Shown here one piece after another: positions 27,251-30,458 of a stretch of 30,458 nt of DNA (position 1 is its first letter; each line of letters starts with the position of its first letter). This stretch comes from a virus: the IMG/VR virus record IMGVR_UViG_3300036831_000243, positions 1 through 30,458 of that record. One strand, written 5' to 3'. The notes beneath the pieces were generated by a model. It worked only from the letters and a program-made list of their open reading frames with translations. It had not been told where the DNA came from and did not search any database. The translations under genes and the position numbers were made by a program.

Positions 27251-29467
27251 ATGCCGGCGACGACACTCTCAACAGACGACCAGGCGAAGCTCGACGCGCT
27301 GACGGCCCTGATAGCCGCGGCGCGGGCTGCCGGGCCGCAGGTGCAGGTCGTCGAGCTCGTCGCCGCTACCTGGCCGGCTCCCGATGGTCTCGTCTATTAC
27401 GCCTCGACCTTTGCCGACGACACATGGCCGAGCCTCAAAGCCAAACTCGCCGGCACAACCCTGGAGCCGAGGTTGAATGGTGGGCAGTTCCTCGATCTGA
27501 CGCGCGATAGTGGGATTAGCGACGACTCGGTCTCGCTCGACCTGTGGGACGCCGATCACAAGATTTCCGATCTCTTCGAGACGCACGGCGAGGGCGTGAG
27601 GATAGAGATATTTTTCTACTTTCCGCAGGTCGATCTACTCCTCTCGATGTGGTTCGGACATCTACGCCCGCCGACGGACGCGGATGAGGAACGCTTCACG
27701 GCGAGCGCCGAGAACGGCTTCATGTCGGTGCTGCTGCCGCTCCCGCGCCGCGCCTTCTTCAACACCTGCCAGGCGGTCTTCGGCGCTCTCCTCTCGAGCC
27801 AGGCCGAGATAGACGAGCATGACTGCCCGTACAACCGCCACCTCGGCGGCGCGACCGGCCTCCTCGACCCGGCGACGGGCCTACCCTTCACCTCCTGCCC
27901 GCGCAACACGCGACAGGCGTGCATCGACCGGCTGGGCGACTCGCTCTCTTATCTCTCCTTCGACACCGTCATTCAGTCGTACTCGGTTCAGGCCACGCAC
28001 GGCTCGACCATTGCCACCTCACGCGGCAACGAGACCAACCTCAAGCGCCCGCTGCGCGTCATCGCCGGCAAGCGTGTCGTGCGCGACCTCGACCTCCTCG
28101 AATACGTCGTCGAGATCGGCAACCCCGATCATCCGGAACGCGGGAGTATCAAGCTCCTCTACGCCGTCGCCGAGGGGCGCAACCGCTCACTCACCTCCCC
28201 CAAAGCAAACAACACGGCCATTCAGCCGCAGCACTTCAGTGTGCGTGTGGGCGCGAAGCGGCAATCCTCGACCGGCTTCACCACGAACGTCAACAACTAT
28301 TCCTCGACCGCCCTTCTGAACGCCGTCCTCCAGGGCGATTTTTCCAAAGTTGACCCGTCGCAGATTTCCACCGAGATCACCGTCGAGGGCCTCGACGACG
28401 TGCGCGTCTACGCCTCAGAAGACCCGACCGACTTCGTCGAACAGTATTCGCAGGATCGCGCCTGGTGGCTCCTGCATGCCTACCGTCACAAACGCTGGGG
28501 ACTCGGCTCGGACGTGCGCCGCTTCTTCCTTCAGGACTTCCGCGACCTCTCCACCTGGTTCGCCGACTCGGTCTCCTATCACAATCCGGACGGCACCGTG
28601 ACGACCGCCCCGCGCTCGACCTTCAACGCGGAATTGATTGACCGCACCGCACAGCAGCAGATCAACGACATCTGCCTCGCGGGCCGATGCACGGTGCCTT
28701 TTCCATTTGAAGGCAAGCTCCGGGTCTTCCCGCTCAAAAAACTCACGACGGACGAGCTGGCCGCCGCGCCGGTCTTTACCGATTACGATTCCGGGTACCC
28801 GCGCAACATCATCCGCGACGAGCAGACGGGGAAATCAACACTTACGCGGTCGGCCACCTCGGATGCGGAATTGCCGAACTCCATCGTCGTCACCTACAAC
28901 GATGCCGCGCAGGACTATAAGGAAATCCCGCTCCCTCCGATTGACTCGATTGACCAGCAGCTCCGGGCTGGGCGTGCCTTCGGCGACACTGGCCGGCGAG
29001 CAGTCGAGAAGCGCTACGGGCTCCTCGGCGTGACCACGCCGGGCGAAGCCGCGCGCGTCGGCGTCCTCATCCGCGACCTCGGAGAGTTCGACGAGGGCGG
29101 CATCGAGAATAATCAGCGGATTAAATTCCAGACCTTCTTCACGCAGGGCTTAGGGCTCTACAAGTCGAAGGTCATCCGCGTGCTCTCGCGCTCACTCATC
29201 AACACCAGAACGGGCGTGCAAAGGTTCGAGCACTTCCGCGTGCGCTCAACCCGCCAGCTCCCGAATCTGCTCGTGGAAGTGAGCGCGCAGGCTTACCCGG
29301 TCGCGTACTACGCGACGACGGAAGACCTGACGGCTCCGGTCGCACCCGCGGTGCCCGACCCGCTCTTTAATCCCGGCGGCGATCCCGGAGACAGGCCGCG
29401 CCCCGTGATCTTTCCGCGGATAGATGTGACGGCTGATCAGATCATCGTGGAGATGGCGAGGAGTTAG
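27251..29467 (+). CDS. large tail-tip / hub protein
   Basis: A 738-aa protein. After about 40 variable residues, ELVAATWPAPDGLVYYASTFADD and LARDSGISDDS-like strands form a beta-rich N-terminal domain. A Cys motif at about 195-230 (DCPYNRHLGGATG, then SCPRNTRQACIDRLGD) recalls the 'C ... CxR ... C' metal site in gpL-like tail proteins. The rest, up to EVSAQAYPVAYYATTED, resembles the hub/baseplate-like tail proteins of siphophages. It would link the distal tail ring with the receptor-binding proteins downstream. No ribosome binding site is strong at 27251. Confidence 0.75.
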   Translation: MPATTLSTDDQAKLDALTALIAAARAAGPQVQVVELVAATWPAPDGLVYYASTFADDTWPSLKAKLAGTTLEPRLNGGQFLDLTRDSGISDDSVSLDLWDADHKISDLFETHGEGVRIEIFFYFPQVDLLLSMWFGHLRPPTDADEERFTASAENGFMSVLLPLPRRAFFNTCQAVFGALLSSQAEIDEHDCPYNRHLGGATGLLDPATGLPFTSCPRNTRQACIDRLGDSLSYLSFDTVIQSYSVQATHGSTIATSRGNETNLKRPLRVIAGKRVVRDLDLLEYVVEIGNPDHPERGSIKLLYAVAEGRNRSLTSPKANNTAIQPQHFSVRVGAKRQSSTGFTTNVNNYSSTALLNAVLQGDFSKVDPSQISTEITVEGLDDVRVYASEDPTDFVEQYSQDRAWWLLHAYRHKRWGLGSDVRRFFLQDFRDLSTWFADSVSYHNPDGTVTTAPRSTFNAELIDRTAQQQINDICLAGRCTVPFPFEGKLRVFPLKKLTTDELAAAPVFTDYDSGYPRNIIRDEQTGKSTLTRSATSDAELPNSIVVTYNDAAQDYKEIPLPPIDSIDQQLRAGRAFGDTGRRAVEKRYGLLGVTTPGEAARVGVLIRDLGEFDEGGIENNQRIKFQTFFTQGLGLYKSKVIRVLSRSLINTRTGVQRFEHFRVRSTRQLPNLLVEVSAQAYPVAYYATTEDLTAPVAPAVPDPLFNPGGDPGDRPRPVIFPRIDVTADQIIVEMARS

Positions 29468-29470
29468 AGG

Positions 29471-29713
29471 ATGAGCACCTACGCGGCCTTCGAGCTGGTG
29501 ATTGATAACAACGACGGGACATTCACGCCCGTCGCGTCGCAGACCGTGCATGTCTATGACGTGACGCACTCGACGGCGCTCGCCGATACCGCCTCGGACG
29601 CAAACGGCACGGTGCCTGCGGCGAGCGTGGCCGTGGCCGTGGGCACACTGTTGCGCTTCAGCTTCCTGCTCGCCAACGGAATCTGCGGCTTCGCCGAGAA
29701 CGCGACAACTTGA
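29471..29713 (+). CDS. small beta-sandwich tail protein
   Basis: An 80-aa protein 3 bp after the hub gene with GAGG upstream. AAFELVIDNNDGTFTPVASQTVHVYDVTHS, then TLLRFSFLLANGICGFAE look like one carboxypeptidase-regulatory-like or fibre-type beta domain. Probably a small tail-tip accessory protein. No catalytic motif. Confidence 0.6.
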   Translation: MSTYAAFELVIDNNDGTFTPVASQTVHVYDVTHSTALADTASDANGTVPAASVAVAVGTLLRFSFLLANGICGFAENATT

Positions 29714-29723
29714 GGTAAGTGAA

Positions 29724-30458
29724 GTGGACGTAATTGCGAGACGATCAGGTGGACAGAACATCGTGGGGCGGCCACAGGCTCGCCCGGCGTGGTACGCGCC
29801 CGCCTCAGTGGACGCGCACGAGGTCGAGTTGTTCACGCAGGAGATCGACCCGACGACGGGAGCCTTCATCGGCACACCGAAACCCTTTGGGCGCTTTCCA
29901 GCGGTCGGCACCGTCGCCATCCCGCACAACCCGGACTCGGATCGCGACGTGGTCATCTACGCCATGCCCTACTCGGGCTCGAGCACGCCCGGCTTCTCCG
30001 AGATCGCGCACGCGACACAGGCGACCGCTCTCTTCCGCCGCGAGGTGGATGCGCCGCTCATCGGCCTGACGGCGGACGTGACCGTGGACACGGCGCAGAT
30101 CGGCATCACCGGCTTCACCCGCTTCGCGCGATACAGACGCTTGCGCGTGTGGGCCGACGCCGGGAAGGCGACGATGCTCCGCGAGGTGATGCTCGACTCT
30201 AACGACTACGCCGCGCACGAACTGCCGCGCGACTTCCTCCTGTCGCGCACGGCGAACGTGCTCAGGAATGAGGACGGCACGCCGCTGCTGAATGAGGACG
30301 GCACGCCGCTGCTCGCCGAGGACAATTCCGGTGCGCTGCCGCAGATGATCTACGTCACCGTCGCGCATTCGGGCGGGGTCTCCTGGACGCCGGAGAGCAA
30401 CGTCCTCCTGATCACTTTCGCGTCGGGCGATGGCACGACGCCCGGCTCAACCGGCACC
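29724..30458 (+). CDS. tail fibre or receptor-binding protein, truncated by the window edge
   Basis: An open frame of 245 codons from GTG 29724 (GAGG about 9 nt upstream) to the last base of the window, without a stop. It reads VDVIARRSGGQNIVGRP, then strand-rich stretches (VGTVAIPHNPDSDRDVVIYAMPYSG, then VTVDTAQIGITGFTRFARYRRLRVWADAG) and NEDGTPLLNEDGTPLLAEDN, a motif in two copies. Position after the hub and the beta-rich character fit a tail fibre or upper receptor-binding protein. Its C-terminal binding part lies outside the window. Confidence 0.6.
   Translation, partial: MDVIARRSGGQNIVGRPQARPAWYAPASVDAHEVELFTQEIDPTTGAFIGTPKPFGRFPAVGTVAIPHNPDSDRDVVIYAMPYSGSSTPGFSEIAHATQATALFRREVDAPLIGLTADVTVDTAQIGITGFTRFARYRRLRVWADAGKATMLREVMLDSNDYAAHELPRDFLLSRTANVLRNEDGTPLLNEDGTPLLAEDNSGALPQMIYVTVAHSGGVSWTPESNVLLITFASGDGTTPGSTGT
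30267..30314 (+). repeat. 24-bp tandem repeat in the tail fibre gene
   Basis: AATGAGGACGGCACGCCGCTG and the next three bases are repeated directly (30267-30290, 30291-30314, last base differs), giving NEDGTPLL twice. A tandem repeat here could change length by slippage and alter fibre spacing. Confidence 0.8.

Overview
The window is about 30 kb of a GC-rich, temperate, tailed (siphovirus-type) phage or prophage. All genes but one lie on the + strand in tight operons with ATGA/TGATG overlaps. The last gene runs off the right edge, and no host chromosomal gene, tRNA, rRNA or CRISPR array is visible. The host cannot be named from the sequence. GC-rich codon use, purine-rich ribosome binding sites, a Gram-negative-type lipoprotein and a lambda/HK97-style morphogenesis module suggest a high-GC, probably Gram-negative bacterium.

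Layout: (1) 1-731, a lysogeny switch: a leftward XRE-type repressor, a rightward ribbon-helix-helix protein, and between them a sigma70-like promoter whose predicted start lies on an 18-bp perfect palindrome. (2) 732-5053, early genes: small HTH and zinc-binding proteins, a replication-initiator-like gene (2461-3390) carrying an internal iteron-like repeat cluster, and an HTH protein with a histone-H1-like tail. (3) 5066-6227, a tyrosine recombinase with a ~60-bp inverted repeat directly upstream. (4) 6244-10220, a string of small accessory genes, including four micro-ORFs of 37-51 codons elsewhere in (2) and (4), a HicB-like orphan, a gene with an in-frame amber codon, and a 126-bp MITE-like insertion with a 13-bp target duplication that has joined two genes into one ORF. 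(5) 10266-11258, an AT-richer cassette with a GIY-YIG/T5orf172-like endonuclease, flanked by 13-bp direct repeats. (6) 11385-13071, a winged-helix regulator, lipoprotein, holin-like membrane protein and zinc protein. (7) 13047-23147, packaging, head and tail tube: gp10-like protein, VRR-NUC nuclease, small and large terminase (Nu1/GpA type), gpW-like protein, lambda-type portal, an HK97-type protease fused to the major capsid protein, head-tail joining, tail terminator-like and tail tube proteins. (8) 23247-30458, tail assembly chaperones G/GT joined by a canonical -1 frameshift site with a strong downstream stem-loop, a tape measure protein with a lytic transglycosylase domain, and tail-tip proteins.

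How it works together: repressor and RHH protein would decide lysogeny against lytic growth at the shared operator, and the recombinase would integrate and excise. The replication gene and its internal repeats would start DNA synthesis. The terminase would package DNA through the portal into HK97-fold heads, and the G/GT chaperones would load the tape measure protein into a noncontractile tail. Strong hairpins sit directly upstream of several genes inside the same-strand operons, which suggests segmental termination or antitermination. The best leads for follow-up are the frameshift signal, the MITE insertion with its footprint, the inverted repeat at the integrase, the origin-like repeats, and the terminator that overlaps the capsid gene start.
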